Part shown: positions 11,790-23,687 of the stretch, in pieces
Numbering within the stretch: position 1 is the first letter of the stretch
How the letters are laid out: each line of letters starts with the position of its first letter
Assembly (NCBI RefSeq): GCF_030272615.1
Contig: NC_081413.1
Span: 19,104,285-19,168,284, forward strand
DNA length: 64,000 nt
Origin: Cryptomeria japonica
Lineage: Eukaryota; Streptophyta; Pinopsida; Cupressales; Cupressaceae
Direction: 5' to 3'
The notes under the pieces: generated by a model
Database searches by the model: none
What the model saw: only the letters and a program-made list of their open reading frames with translations
What the model was told of the DNA's origin: nothing
Program-made: the position numbers and the translations under genes

Positions 11790-13306
11790 CCTTGAGGCAG
11801 AAAAGAAGAAGGAATTCCAGACTTAGAGAACTTAGAATTAGGTACCCAAGTGGCTTTTGAAAAGTGGTTTATCTTTCCACTTGATGAGATGCTCCATGTA
11901 CACTTGATGGCGAGTCCTCTTGTAAACTCTTGAGTCCAACACCTTTTTAGCTTGAGGAATGGATGGAGGAGGGAAAGATAGGTCTGAAAGTGTCTTGTGA
12001 AAATCTGAAACTCTATCATCCTCCTTGGGAATCTAACCTTTGAATTCCACCAAATCTGAAACATTGAAAATAGGAGACAAAGAAAGATCAATAGGCAAAT
12101 CAATTTTATATGCATTAGAACCATAACTAGCCAATATCTTGCAAGGACCTATCCACCTCATTTGGAGCTTGTTGGGAACTCCCTTTTGTAATCTAGACTT
12201 GTTCAAATGTACCATCACAAATTCCCCAACTAAAAATTGAACATCCCTCTTTGATGTATCCACTCTAGCTTTCACTTTCTGTGAGGTATCCTAAAGAGTC
12301 TTTCTCACTTGCTCATGAACTTCCTTCATTGATTGAGCCATGTCATCTGTTGTAGCACTATCTTTTTCTGCATGCTACCAAGATCCCTTAACTCCATGAC
12401 ACCCCTTGGGTGCATACCATAAACAATCTCAAAGGGACTCTTACTAGTTGACCTGTTAACACTATCATTGTATGCAAATTATGCCTGATGGATGAGCTGA
12501 TCTCAACTTTGGACATATTCCTTTGTCAAATACCTTAAGAGGTTTCCAAGAGTCCTATTGACCACCTTAGTTTGGCCATCAGTCTATGGGTGATAAGCTA
12601 AACCAAAAGAAATATTAGTACCCAATCTTTTCCACAATGTCTTCCAAAAATGGCCAAGAAACTTAACATCTCTATTAGAAACAATGCTAGAAGGTAAAGC
12701 ATGGATTCTAATCACTTCCTTGAAAAACAAATAGGCTATATGACTAGCATCATGTGTAGTTTTGCAAGGAATAAAGTGTGCCATTTTACTAAATCTATCC
12801 ACAATCACAAAAATGCTATCAAAACTAGCTTGAGTCTTAGGTAAGCCTACTACAAAATCCATGCTAACACATTCCCAAGGCCTTGTAGGAATTGGAAGAG
12901 GGTGATAAAGACCAACATTAGAAGTATTACCTTTTTATTTCTAACAAACCATGCATTTCTCCACATACCTTCTAACATCTCGCTGCATTTTAGGCCAATA
13001 ATAGAAACGTTGCACCAACTCCAATGTTTTGTTGAGACCAAAATGTCCACTCCAACACCCATTGTTCTTTTCTTGAATCATATTCTCCCTCATTAAGCTT
13101 TTTGGAACACATAGCTGCCCACCTTTAAACAACAAATGATTTTGCAAAGTATAATTGGCATATTCACTATGAAAAGAATTATCAAATGCTTGGAAAACCT
13201 TATAGATGGCTGTAAAATCTTTATCATTAGGATACATTCCTTTGAAGCATTCTATGCCAATACTTTGAGCATGTACCTCCTGCACTGTTAGAAGCCTTCT
13301 ACTCAA
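11790..13306 (-). pseudogene. pol: Chromovirus-1 integrase and chromodomain
   Basis: Integrase joins the cDNA into chromatin; a C-terminal chromodomain can bias targeting to marked heterochromatin. Landmarks in protein order: SRRLLTVQEVHAQSIG (end of RNase H linker), the zinc-binding region with SGHFGLNKTLELV and CMVC, core start [10 protein letters not shown] with [32 protein letters not shown] followed after a stop by TDGQTKVVNRTL, then FVMVHLNKSRLQKG and FNVSDLVEF. Next is VLDSRVYKRTRHQVY with HLIKWKDKPL, a chromodomain signature (about 11,860-11,960). The catalytic Asp of the usual SDRD is Asn, and the catalytic Glu of GQTE is Lys, so the enzyme would be inactive even without its stops. 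A frameshift inside the chromodomain carries its end into another frame. This part is absent from units 2 and 3. Confidence 0.9.
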
Positions 13307-14820
13307 AGCATCTACTACTTTATTGCATTTCCCTTTCTTGTGCTTAAGAGTAAAAGTTTATGATTGCAAGTACTCAACCCATTTAACATGCCTATGATTT
13401 AACTTATCTTGTGAATTCAAGAAACTCAAAGCCTGATTATCTTTATAAACAAAAAACTCCTTTGGAAGCAAATAATGTCTCCACTTTCTAACTTCTTGAA
13501 CTCAATCATAGACTTCCAAATCATAGGAAGAGTACTTCTTTTTAGCATCATTCAACTTTTCACTAAAGAGAGCTACAGGTCTATTATCCCGACTCAACAC
13601 TGCACCTACTACAATATTACTAGAATCGTATTCAATTGTAAATAACTTGTCAAAACTAGGAAGTATAAGCACTAGTTGAGAAGCAACCTTGGTTTTCAAA
13701 AGTTCAAACCCCTTATTTGTTGCATCTATCCAGTGAAACTTTACCTTAGCTCCACCTTTTATAGAATCAAGCATTGGTGCACAAATTTCACTAAACCCTC
13801 TGATGAACTTCCCGTAGAATTGTGCTAAACCATGAAAACTTTGAACATTGCTTGTTGATTTGGGTGTAGGCCAATTAGTGATGGATTCCACCTTTGTTTT
13901 ATCCTTTTTCAAATCTCCACCTGAGATCACAAAGCCAAGATAAACCAATTCCTATTTCATAAAATCACACTTTTCCAAATTGATTGTCAGCTATTCATCA
14001 TATAACTTATTCAAAACAATTTCAAGATGCTTCAAATGTTCTTCTTTAGCTTTATAGAATATTAGTATGTCATCTAAGTACACCACTACAAATTTACCAA
14101 TGAAATCATGCAACACTTCATTCATGAGTCTCATGAATGTACTTGGGGCATTAGAAAGACCAAAAGGCATAACTAACCACTCATAAAGACCCTCATTTGT
14201 TTTGAAGGTTGTTTTCCATTCATCACCTTCTTTAATCCTGATTTGGTGGTAACCACTCTTGACGTCAATTTTTGTGAAATACTTTGCACCTCCCAAACAA
14301 TCCATCAAATCCTCAATCCTTGGAATAGGAAATCTATACCTGATAGTGATTCTATTAATGGCTCTTGAATCTATGCATAATCTCCTTGTACCTCCTTTCT
14401 TGGGTGCTTAAATGGCACGTATTGCACAAGGACTTATACTTTCTCTTATTAGATTTTGATCTAGGAGTTCTTGCACTTGTCTTGCAACTTCATTGTTCTA
14501 TTCAAGTGTCATCTTATAGGCCACATTGTTTGGTAAAGAGGCTCCTGGTATGAAGTCTATCTGATGGCTAATGGCTCTAGGAGGTGGTAAGGTTGTAGGT
14601 GTTCCATCCCTTCTAATTTCTTTAAAGTTATCAAGTATTTGTTGCACTTCTTGTGGTATTTCAATCTTCTTCTCCTTCTTTTCTTCCTTAGGTGTCACTA
14701 TGAGTGCAAATCCCACTCCTTTACCCTCTTCAAGTGTGTTAAAAAGCTCTTTCTCATTCACTATTAAAACATTCTGGTTATTTGAACTATTGTCCTCTTT
14801 CTCTCCATTTAAAGATTGAA
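13307..14820 (-). pseudogene. pol: Chromovirus-1 reverse transcriptase and RNase H
   Basis: Reverse transcriptase copies element RNA into DNA. In order on the minus strand: linker MNEKELFNTLEEGKGVG (about 14,760), PPPRAISHQIDFIPGA, then [20 protein letters not shown] (motif A with its Asp kept), [31 protein letters not shown] (active-site YLDD), CDFMK, LVYLGFVISGG (thumb), YGKFIRGFSEI and RNase H with FTIEYDSSNIVVGAVLSRD. Stops near 13,504 and 13,990 and several upstream break the frame. The tandem-amplification breakpoint falls in the RNase H/integrase linker at 13,331, so sequence left of that point occurs only once in the window and sequence right of it recurs in units 2 and 3. Confidence 0.92.
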
Positions 14821-14841
14821 TTTTTTATGTACACCATCCTT

Positions 14842-16352
14842 CTAAAATGAGTAGGAGTTCTTTTCACCATTGTGTATGGCTTTCCTGTCAAATTGCCAAG
14901 GTCTACCAAGAAGTAGATGGCAAGCATCCATTGGAAGAATATCACATAAGTTATTATCTTGATAACCTCCTATGGTGAATTCTACCCATCTTTGTTCATT
15001 GACAAGAACATGTTGCTCCCTATTCAACCATGTGACTCTATAGGGATGTGTGTGAGGGATTCTTTCTAGTTTGAGTTTCATCACCGCTTCTTCTGAAACT
15101 ATGTTATCTGTGGATCCGGGATCAATGACCACCTTGCATACCTTTCCCATGATCTTGCACTTAATTCTAAACAATGACCTTCTTTGAATAGGCTCCTCCT
15201 TGATTTGCTCCTTTATCAAGACTCTTCTCATCATCAAACTCTCACCATCTTCTGATGTTAAGCTCACTTCATGAGCTTTGCTGCTTGCTGCACTTTGTTG
15301 CACATAATTCACTTTTCTTTCACCTACTTGTGATAAAGTGGGTTTCTCTAGACATCTGTAGGCAAGGTGCCCCAACTTCTGACAGTTGTAGCATTTCATG
15401 GTGGAGAAGTAGGACCCTCTCTCTAGCCCACTAGATCTACTTCTACCTGGGTTGCTAGATCCCCTTCCTCTATAGCTTCTCTTGCTATATGAATCCCCAA
15501 TTTGCTCAATAAGTTTGGATTCTCCTTGGGACCTTTGATCTCCCCTTCCACCAAAACTTCCTCTATGGCCTCTACCATCTCTACCCCCACCTCTGCCTCT
15601 GTTGCTTTCTTCTTTCTTTTTCTTATTCTTTTCTTCCACTTTGAGTGCTAGTTGATAACACTTGTGAACTGTATGTGGACAAAACAAACTCATCTCTTCT
15701 TGTATGCTACATCTCAGTCCATTCAAATACCTTTCTACTTTTATACTCTCATCCTCTACTACCTTGGATCTCATACATAGTTTTTGAAACTCCTCAATGT
15801 AGCTACTGACATCTAAGTCTTTTTGTCTCAAGTTTTTTCTTTTCCTATGTAGTTGGATTTTATAGTCTTTAGGAAGATAGGTTTCTCTAATTTTGGTTAC
15901 CATTGCTTTCTAGGTGGCTATCGGTTGCTTACCTTCTTTCACCCTTTCCTCTTGGATGAACTTCCACCAAGTTAAGGTTGCCTCTCTCAACCTTGATTTT
16001 GTTACTTTAACCTTTTGTGCTTCAGTTATTCCATCACATTCAAAATGGTTTTCCAGGCCTTCAATCCATTCTATAAGAGCATTTGGATCCATCTTTCCAC
16101 TAAAAAGAACCACTCCCTCTAAGGTTATACCACTCATGGCTCTCAGATCCTTCATGAATGGTTCTTTCTCAAGAATAGGGTCAGGTATGGGAGCCTCATC
16201 TTCTATTGCCACCATTTTTCCCTTATCTCCAACCTTATCATTGACTTCTTTAGTCTTAACTTCAACTTCAACTATTTTTGTTGCTAGCTACTCCAACCTC
16301 TCTCTGAGTGCTCTATTTTCTTCTTCTTGGCTAACTCAGCATTAGTCACCAT
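14842..16352 (-). pseudogene. gag: Chromovirus-1 gag and protease
   Basis: A possible start is the Met at 16,352 (MVTNAELAKK), followed by a frameshift in the AAG/AAA run. The main gag signal runs from 16,215 (MVAIEDEAPIPDP) with FSGKMDPNALIEWIEGLENHF and LREATLTWWKFI, the retrotransposon gag core. After one in-frame stop near 15,910 the frame continues 353 codons: YIEEFQKLCMRSKV, an Arg/Gly-rich stretch, the zinc knuckle CYNCQKLGHLAYRC (CX2CX4HX4C) and a retropepsin domain with VIDPGSTDNIV, where the usual DSG/DTG is DPG, then LLLGRPWQFDRKAIHNGE. Gag packages RNA; the protease matures the polyprotein. Apart from the single stop and the N-terminal frameshift this is the best preserved part of the element. 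Confidence 0.92.
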
Positions 16353-16420
16353 GTTTTCTTCTAAGGATTCTATTGATCCTAAGTCAATTTGTTTTCCTTT
16401 TTCACCTTAAACTTTCTCAA

Positions 16421-16432
16421 GCTCTGATACCA
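16421..16432 (-). promoter_or_regulatory. Chromovirus-1 primer-binding site
   Basis: On the minus strand this reads TGGTATCAGAGC, a 12/12 match to the plant initiator-Met tRNA complement, a few bases inside the 5' LTR (LTR edge at 16,436). It fixes element polarity independently of the coding regions. The unit-2 copy (36,861-36,872) has one mismatch. Confidence 0.92.
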
Positions 16433-16435
16433 CTA

Positions 16436-17995
16436 TGATAGGGAGATTGAGTGAGAAGTTACTCAATAAGCCTAAATTGGTTTAATTTGTCAAGTGGACC
16501 CAAGGATATGCCTTTTCTTTTGTGTTCAATTAGTGTTTGGAAACATCAAACTTCAACACCCACACCTCTCCCCAAACAACCACCCTATTGTGTGTTATAC
16601 AACTTTGTTCTAGCTTGCTTCCTCAATGTTACTCAAGTCCCCCACCATAGGTCCACACCCCAAAATGATGCCTTAACTGTCAATTTTGATTGAATTAGGC
16701 CATTTTGTGTATTTCAACTATCCATCAGGAGTTTGCAAACGTTCTAACATCATATAGGCAATCGGGTTCACTTTTTTGTCAAAATAGGGCTAAAAGGCTA
16801 CTAGCCCGTGGAGGCCTAATTGGAGTGATTTCTACTTTTGTAGTGAAATGATGGCTAAAAAAACCTTGGAACCTATTTTGGAAGGTGTCTACAAGGTCCA
16901 AAATCAAAGATGTTTGAGGTCTTAGCTCCTGAGAAGGTGGTTTAATGACTGTCCATAATTTTAGGCAAGAAAGGAGGGTTTCGAGAGGGTTTTGTTCATG
17001 CAAAATAGGAAGTCTCTCTTACACCTTAAACCAAGATTCAAAACTATTGAAGAACCTCTGCCACATCATTTTGAGCACTTCCCCAACTCTGCCCTGCATG
17101 ACATTACATCAAACACTTGCTATGCAAACTGAAAAATGGTTGTTAAATGCACTGTCACTATCAAATTCACTGTTTTGCTCGACTTTGAAAGGGTTAGAAC
17201 TTCAAGGAAAAATTCACCAAGGTTTGTAACAATCTCAAAACACTTTTTCAACACTTTCCACAAGATTTCAAAGCATGAATATGTTCATTAATCAACTTTG
17301 GATGCAAAAGATATTAAATTCCTCAAAACTGGGTACTTGCTGCCAGCTATAACTCAACACACTTGCAAGGTAATATAAACATTGTTTGGAGCTCCAAATA
17401 CATCCAAAACTCCAAGGAAACTAGTGCAAACCTCTGCCTTAAGTTTTTTCACTCAATTGACCTTCGAGCACAAACTTGTTTGAGTCTTTGTTCACATTGC
17501 TAGCCAAATCCATCTCCAACTTGCCTACCATGAACTCAAAAGCACTTCTTTTGCACAACCCTGGCCAAAACATGAATTATTTACACTGTACACAAGAAAC
17601 ACAGCTTGTATAAGTCCATCTATGGGAGCCCCAACCTAGAATTAGACAAGTTGATGCAATTTGGAGGCCAAAACCCTTGACTGGGCAGCCAAAGATCGAA
17701 AATGAAACAATTTTACAAAACCAACTTCCAAATGCACAACCTGCAAAGAAATTACATAAAGTGCATTGAATATACACCAAGATCACTGCCCAAAAGGTAT
17801 AGTATAGAAATGATAAGCCCAGTATGGATTGTTGTACAAAATGAAGCTCAAAACATGAGAAAAACCAGGAAATTGCTTCCCTTTTGATTAATTATGATAG
17901 AAAGTACAAAAGCCAACCCTATACCAAGAAGAGGGAGGCATATAAATAGAATTTTGAGGTGGTTATCAAGTCCTGTATGGACATAAGGAATTTTT
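16436..17995 (-). mobile_element. Chromovirus-1 5' LTR, first part (interrupted by Copia-B)
   Basis: It starts TGATAGGGAGATTGAGTGAG like the 3' LTR and aligns with it up to ACATAAGG, where the Copia-B LTR begins. The remaining 385 bp of the LTR resume at 23,688. Confidence 0.9.
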
Positions 17996-18769
17996 TTTTG
18001 GCAAATGCACACTCCAATGAGAAATTGTAGGTGATTGAAGGTTTTGTCATTGATGGCAACCTTGCAATCATATGATACTGGGACTGGAACCGACAGATAG
18101 ACTCTACATCGACACACAGAACATTGGCAGTGAAAGGAAGGATACTGACACCTTGGCTGACTTGAATTTTGTTTAAAATGCATTTTTTAATTAATTGTAA
18201 AATCATTGTAAGTTGACATGGCGAGTTGTAATATGAGTCATATATGTGTGAGATCATTTTGTAATAGGAAGTGTGATATAGGTTGCGAAATAAGAAGACC
18301 TAATATACGAAATATTGGTTAAGGGTTTATGTTGTAGCAGAGCTTAAACCGGTACTAAATCTAGCATAGTAGATGTTGATCTGAAGTAGTACAAGACATT
18401 GGATTAGTATAAATAATTTTGTAAGTCGGTGTGGCTTCTTTTGTAATTGAGCAGTGAGCTCTAGGCACTTGGCCTTCCTGCATGTGTAGGCCCCTATTGT
18501 AAGAGTAATATTCCTTTTTTGGCTAGTAAGTGAATATTGTGGGTCACAAATCCCACCGAGGTTTTTCCCACATTGGGTTTCCTCATTAAAATATAGTGTT
18601 ATGGTGTGCTTCTCATGTGGTTGTTGTTATTCTTCTTTACTGTATTATTTCTGGTTTACCGGTACACAGTTTTAATATGCTTTTCATGTTTTAAGTCAAG
18701 TAAGAGTATAAACCAGTTAGATACTGATTCACCCCCCCTCCTCTCTTAGTATCATTGGAAATCCTAACA
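17996..18769 (+). mobile_element. Copia-B copy 1 5' LTR
   Basis: It matches the downstream LTR (22,918-23,687) along its length with scattered differences, about one in ten in the first 200 bp compared by eye. It ends GGAAATCCTAACA after a C7 tract with CTC. The primer-binding site expected just downstream is missing: the next bases are ATCCTCTATTTTTAAAAGCC. Confidence 0.9.
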
Positions 18770-18796
18770 ATCCTCTATTTTTAAAAGCCTAACAGC

Positions 18797-19759
18797 TTGA
18801 GGAAGATCTTGTCACCGATAGAGATGGAAAACTTGAAAAAGCAATTGGAAACAACTCTTACAAACTATGATGCAGAAAAGGTGAAAAATATCAAACTTGA
18901 AGATGATCTAAAGGTTGTGCAGGATATTATTCAAGCACTTCAAGAGAATTTTACTACTGCAAGGAACAAGAGAAGAGAACTATTTGAAAAAATGTAGAAT
19001 GAGGAAAATGAAAAGGAAACTCTTAATGATCTGGTAAACAAGCTAAGACAAGAAATTAGTACAACAATGAATGAGATGCAGTACAAGACTATGAGATTTT
19101 GTAAAGAAATTGAAGATAGAAATAAGAATGAAGAAGACTTGGTTAGAAGACTAAATGATGCTGGAAATGAAAACACAAGACTCAGTCATGAAAATGAAAT
19201 GTTGAAGATAGATCTTATGCACACACAAAATGATAGAACTGAACTTATGAGATAGAAAGGAATCTTGGAGAATGAAGTAATTGCTGCAAATCAACACAAG
19301 GAGAAATTCAAGAAATGTTCAGAAGAACTTGGTGACATGCTGAAGAATCAAAAACCTAATGGTGATACAAATGGCCTTGGCTTTGAAGTTGGTGAAAGCT
19401 CTGGTACTGCAAACAATCATGATCATAGCAAATCGGTAAGACAACCTACTGCTTACAGATTTAATGGAAAATGCTTTAACTGTAACAAGTATGGTCACAG
19501 AGAAAATCAGTGTAGATCTAGGAATCATCAGAACACTAATACACCCACCGGTCAATGTTCTAAATGCAACAAAGTTAGTCATAATACAAAAAATTGTAGA
19601 ATTAATGTAAGATGTTATGTTTGTGGAAGATTTGGACACTTATCTAATCAATGCAAAACACATACCAGCATAGGATATGGGAAAGCTATTCAGAAGAACA
19701 ATGTGAATTGTTATGCCTGTAACAAAATTGGACATATTGCAAAATTTTGTACATGGTGA
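18797..19759 (+). pseudogene. gag: Copia-B copy 1 gag with four zinc knuckles, 3' truncated
   Basis: The frame from 18,797 is continuous to 19,759 apart from two in-frame TAG stops (18,995 and 19,253). The N-terminal 200 residues are charged and heptad-like (KQLETTLTNYDAEKVKNIKL, LNDLVNKLRQEI), predicted coiled coil. The C-terminal part carries four CX2CX4HX4C knuckles: CFNCNKYGHRENQC, CSKCNKVSHNTKNC, CYVCGRFGHLSNQC and CYACNKIGHIAKFC. A long coiled coil plus several knuckles fits Sirevirus-type gag. A ~847-bp deletion starts right after the last knuckle and joins it to ORF2 at 19,750, so the natural gag C-terminus seen in copy 2 is absent. Confidence 0.9.
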
Positions 19760-22608
19760 ATTTTTCTAGTTAGACTCTATTCATAAAATCACAAAAGAAG
19801 CAATAAAAGCTATAACAAGGTTACCCTCCATTGGTAACAGACCGGACAAAACAAAGAAGGTCTCAAATGACACAGTGACAAACCTAACTGGTGCAACATT
19901 TGATAAAAGGTCTTTAAGGGTAAACGATGTAAAAGACATTAATGTCAAATTTATCAGTATGATCTTAGGTTATAAGGCTACACATGCAAATAGGTTAAAC
20001 TGAGTTTCTTGCCTATGTATCAAGAGTGCCTATGATATGGTCAATGATAATGCAAGAATATATATATGTGAATGGCTTAAAGATGAGTTGATAGACAATT
20101 TGGGAAAGATTAAAGGAGATAAGAAAGGAACATTCAGATTCAAAAACTTACTTATTTGTTTGATGTTGTACATAACCAAACAAGTACCCGATATTAGTGC
20201 TAGAGAGTTTGGCTTTGACATACCCATAGGAAAACAACTATCAGATCTACTGAACAATATGGGAGAGAACAGGGAGAAAAACATAAATGAGCATTTTCAA
20301 GCATTGAAGGCTCGAATGAAGACTAGAGTAAGACTATCACAAGCTATTGTGGATAAGTATCAAAAGGAAATCTATTTTGTGATCAAGAAAGATGAAATTT
20401 GGATGGAGGCAATTATCCCTAGAACCATATGGGTAACTGAAATGGGCTATGAAATAGATGACAACATCATAGAAACTTATGCAAAAGCCCTCCTAGAAGC
20501 TCCTAAGGAAACAGAAGAGAAAATATTTGGTAGTGTAGAAATAATTGAAAGTACTATTCAATCTAGTAAAAGGGTTAAGAAAGTTGAAGCAACTGTTAGA
20601 AAAGGAACTCGACAGGCAAAGGCAATCAAGGAAGATGTTTTGAGACAAACTGGCATAAATGAAAGTGAGTTAGAAGCACCTCAACTAGAAACTCATCTTT
20701 CACCTGTTGGAACTTCTTCTGAAAGTGATATACTTGTTGTATTTAAAAGGGTTGAAAGGAAAAGAAAACCGTCACCGGTATCTACACTAAAAAGGACAAG
20801 ACAGAAGCATCAGGCAGAAAGGCCTCCGGCAAAGAAATGACTCCTAAGAAGAAGAAGGTGAAATAGACTATTGCTCCTGTAGACAAACTTCTTAGTGAAA
20901 TCATAGAGGATGGTATGTTGAAGAACATCAATAAAATGTCTAATACACTATCAGCTGATGATAAGGAAAGCATAGAGAATAGTGTAATTTTACACTTAGA
21001 TATATACAAGAAATTCTTAATCGAAATTGTTGATGAAATTCCAAATGACTTGTATAGGAGATTAGAAGCTAGAAGATTAGCTATTGTTGAACTGAATAAA
21101 AATATTAAGATTCAAAAATTACTGGCGGTGCATCCAGTTAACTCACCTGATGAAATAGACAAATTAATCAGTGAGGCTAACCAGACAATGTTTTCTACTA
21201 CTCAACGACATGTAGCATTAATGGTAGGAAGAGTAAATGAAGTTTCTGAGGAAACTAATGATGCATGGAATATTTTCTTTGTGGAGAAAGAAAAATAGAG
21301 AGAATTACTTAGACCTAAGACTATCAAAGTATATCAAAAGGAAAAAGATAAAAGAACGGGTAAGGTAGGTGGACCACCAAGCTTGAAAATAACTAACAAT
21401 ATGCCCCCACCTCTTTTAGATACTACTAAAAATCAACTAGCCACAAAGAGTATGGGGACTCCAAAAGAAGATACAAACCTTGTATCAAAAATTTTGTATA
21501 CAATAAATGTAGACACTCAAGAAATTAATGCTATGGTTGATAGAGAAACCATTGAGGATAAAGGAAAAAATATGACTACTGCATCACCGGCTGTAGAGAT
21601 TAAGACAAACATAGAAAAAAGAGCACTGGCAGAGCAACCGATAGAGGATAGCATTGAGAAACCAGTAGATACAATAGATAAACCATCTGAAGAACTGGCT
21701 AAGGAAACATCAGAGGTACAGACCAAGATCACATCTCATAAACCCTCTAAGACACAAAGAAACCAAAACCAGCATAGGTTCAAGCACAGGTTCAGACATA
21801 GATAGAGCCACTAACCCAAACTAAAAAGCATAAACCATTGTTTGTAAAAATGAAAACATAGACAGACCTACTAGAGGTTGAATCAAGCAAGGTAATAACC
21901 ACAACTGGTAGCATGGCTATTGTAAAGATTGTTGGACAAACATCTAGTATAGCTATGGTAGAATTCAAACCTACATATGTAACATAGGTCTTGTTAGATT
22001 CAACAAAGAAGATCACAGAATGCAATGCACAAGCCTATAAGGCTATTGATGATACAATACCAATTCTTAAATTGATAGCACCAAAATACAATGTTGAGAA
22101 TAAAGATTCTTTAGGTCAACTAGACACATTGTCTAATTTCATCACCGACAACCTACTAACTATTGATCAAATAAATGAGCATACATTTAAGGAGAGAATG
22201 ATAAAGGAAAAAGAGAAATTATTTGAGGATATTGTAAAGGAGAACAAGGAAGAAATGGACACCCTTTTACCAGAACTTGGAGAAATAATCTATGACTTCA
22301 AGAAACTGTACAGGGATACTTGCAAAATGAATGTCCTAACAGAGGATCTTGACAAGGAGATCAACAAAGCACAAGAAAAGATAAATAATATTGCTGACAA
22401 TCTGATTGGAACATCAGATTTATTTTTGGAGTTAGAAAAGAAGATTGCAAAACAGGAAGAGAAAATCAAGAAACTAGAAAATGATAAACAGGGAATAAAG
22501 GATAAGGCAACTGACTTGAAATGCAGACTTAGTCCAAGACTAGAGTATCTTATTTCCTTGAGAAAAGAAATATCTGAAGCTCTAGTTCCTAGACTGAAGA
22601 CACCGTAA
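19750..22608 (+). pseudogene. Copia-B copy 1 ORF2 (non-pol, unknown function), 5' truncated
   Basis: I do not recognise the protein. It sits where copia pol would be. It begins inside the domain that reads HGEFFWLDFIHKITKE in copy 2. Blocks here: LTGATFDKRSLRVNDVKDIN, ARIYICEWLKDELIDNLGKI, FRFKNLLICLMLYITKQVPD, HFQALKARMKTRVRLSQAIV and MGYEIDDNIIETYAKALLEA (20,037-20,840 open), then a basic MTPKKKKVK, a second block from 20,915 (SIENSVILHLDIYKKFLIEI), a Thr/Glu/Pro-rich low-complexity linker (21,383-21,805), and a strongly coiled-coil C-terminus (21,991-22,608: LDKEINKAQEKINNIADNLI). Stops at 20,001, 20,838, 20,863, 21,296 and 21,802 plus frameshifts disrupt it. The same architecture in Copia-A ORF2 argues it was once coding. 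Env-like 3' ORFs are known in Sireviruses; equivalence is inference. Confidence 0.75.
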
Positions 22609-22917
22609 GAGAAAATGCACATACTCACCGATATAGTGCAGAGAACATAAGAGGCAATAAAAGATTGAAAAACATTCAGCAATGGCATAAATTTAGTTTT
22701 GATAGATATCTTTCAGATTGTAACCCACCGGTTACAACAATCCAGGTAGGGATCCACTGACAGTGAATGACAACCTTGGTCATTGATGTCAAAGGGGGAG
22801 TAGTGGGATGAGAAAAATGGTCAGAAGGAAGGGACTTCATCTGCTTCAGGGGTGCTTACATTTTTTGAGCATACAATTTTTCTCATGAGTGTTGCCATCA
22901 ATGCCAAAGGGGGAGAT
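22609..22917 (+). promoter_or_regulatory. Copia-B copy 1 3' region with two polypurine tracts
   Basis: Non-coding. Purine tracts lie at 22,790-22,800 (TCAAAGGGGGAGTAG) and 22,904-22,917 (CCAAAGGGGGAGAT), the latter touching the 3' LTR. Repeated tracts again resemble Sireviruses. Confidence 0.8.
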
Positions 22918-23687
22918 TGTTGGCAAATGCACACTCCAATGAGAAATTGTAGGTGATCGAAGGTTTTGTCATTGATGGCAACCTTGCAATCATATGATAC
23001 TGGCACTGACATCGACAAACAAACTCTACACCGGCACACATAACACCAGCAGTGAAAGGAAGGATACCGGCACCTTGGTTGACTTCAATTTCATTTAAAA
23101 TGTATTTTGTAATTAATTGTAAAATCATTGTAAGTCGACATGGTGAGTTGTAATATGACTCATATATGTATGAGATCATTTTGTAATAGGAAGTGTGATA
23201 TAGGATGTGAAATAAGCAGACCTAATATACAAAATATTGGTTAAGGGTTTATGTTGTAGCGGAGCTTAAACCGGTACTGAATCTAGCATAGCAGATGTTG
23301 ATCTGAAGCAGTACAAGACATTGGATTAGTATAATCCAATTTTGTAGGTCAGTGTGACTTCTTTTGTAATTGAGTAGTGAGCTCTAGGCACTTGGCCTTC
23401 CTGCATGTGCAGGTTCCTATTGTAAGAGTAATATTCCCTTACTGGCGAGTAAGAGAATATTATGGGTCACAAATCCCACTGAGGTTTTTCCCACGCCAAG
23501 TTTCCTTGTTAAAATACTATGTTATGGTGTGCTTCTCAATTGGTTGTTGTTATTCTTGTTTACTACATTATTTTTGGTTTACCGAGACAGATTTTTAATA
23601 TGCTTTTCATGTTTTAAGTCAAGTAAGAGGATAAACTGGTTAGATACTGATTCACCCCCCCTCTAAGTATCTTTGGGAATCCTAACA
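22918..23687 (+). mobile_element. Copia-B copy 1 3' LTR
   Basis: It starts TGTTGGCAAATGCACACTCC immediately after the polypurine tract and ends GGGAATCCTAACA. The chromovirus LTR sequence resumes at 23,688 with TTTCTATCTTCTTTTTAC. Confidence 0.9.

Larger units (their letters stand above)
17996..23687 (+). mobile_element. Copia-B copy 1: pol-less Sirevirus-like element inside the chromovirus LTR
   Basis: LTRs at 17,996-18,769 (774 bp) and 22,918-23,687 (770 bp) flank a gag with four zinc knuckles and a long ORF2. No pol is present. The intact 3' LTR start is TGTTGGCAAATGCACACTCC; the 5' LTR start is degraded to TTTTTGGCAAATGC. Ends are AATCCTAACA. The target duplication is eroded here (T-run on the left, TTTCT on the right). 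Compared with copy 2 (38,436-44,916) this copy lacks about 847 bp covering the gag C-terminus and the start of ORF2. Confidence 0.92.

Noticed and set aside
15914-16345. Plus-strand 143-codon open frame
   Set aside because: It is antisense to the chromovirus gag frame and is explained by the low stop density opposite a real coding region. The same shadow appears at 36,396-36,785.
22290-22688. Minus-strand 132-codon hydrophobic frame
   Set aside because: Antisense to the Lys/Glu-rich coiled coil of ORF2; complementary codons give Phe/Leu/Ser-rich pseudo-membrane proteins. Not counted as membrane segments.
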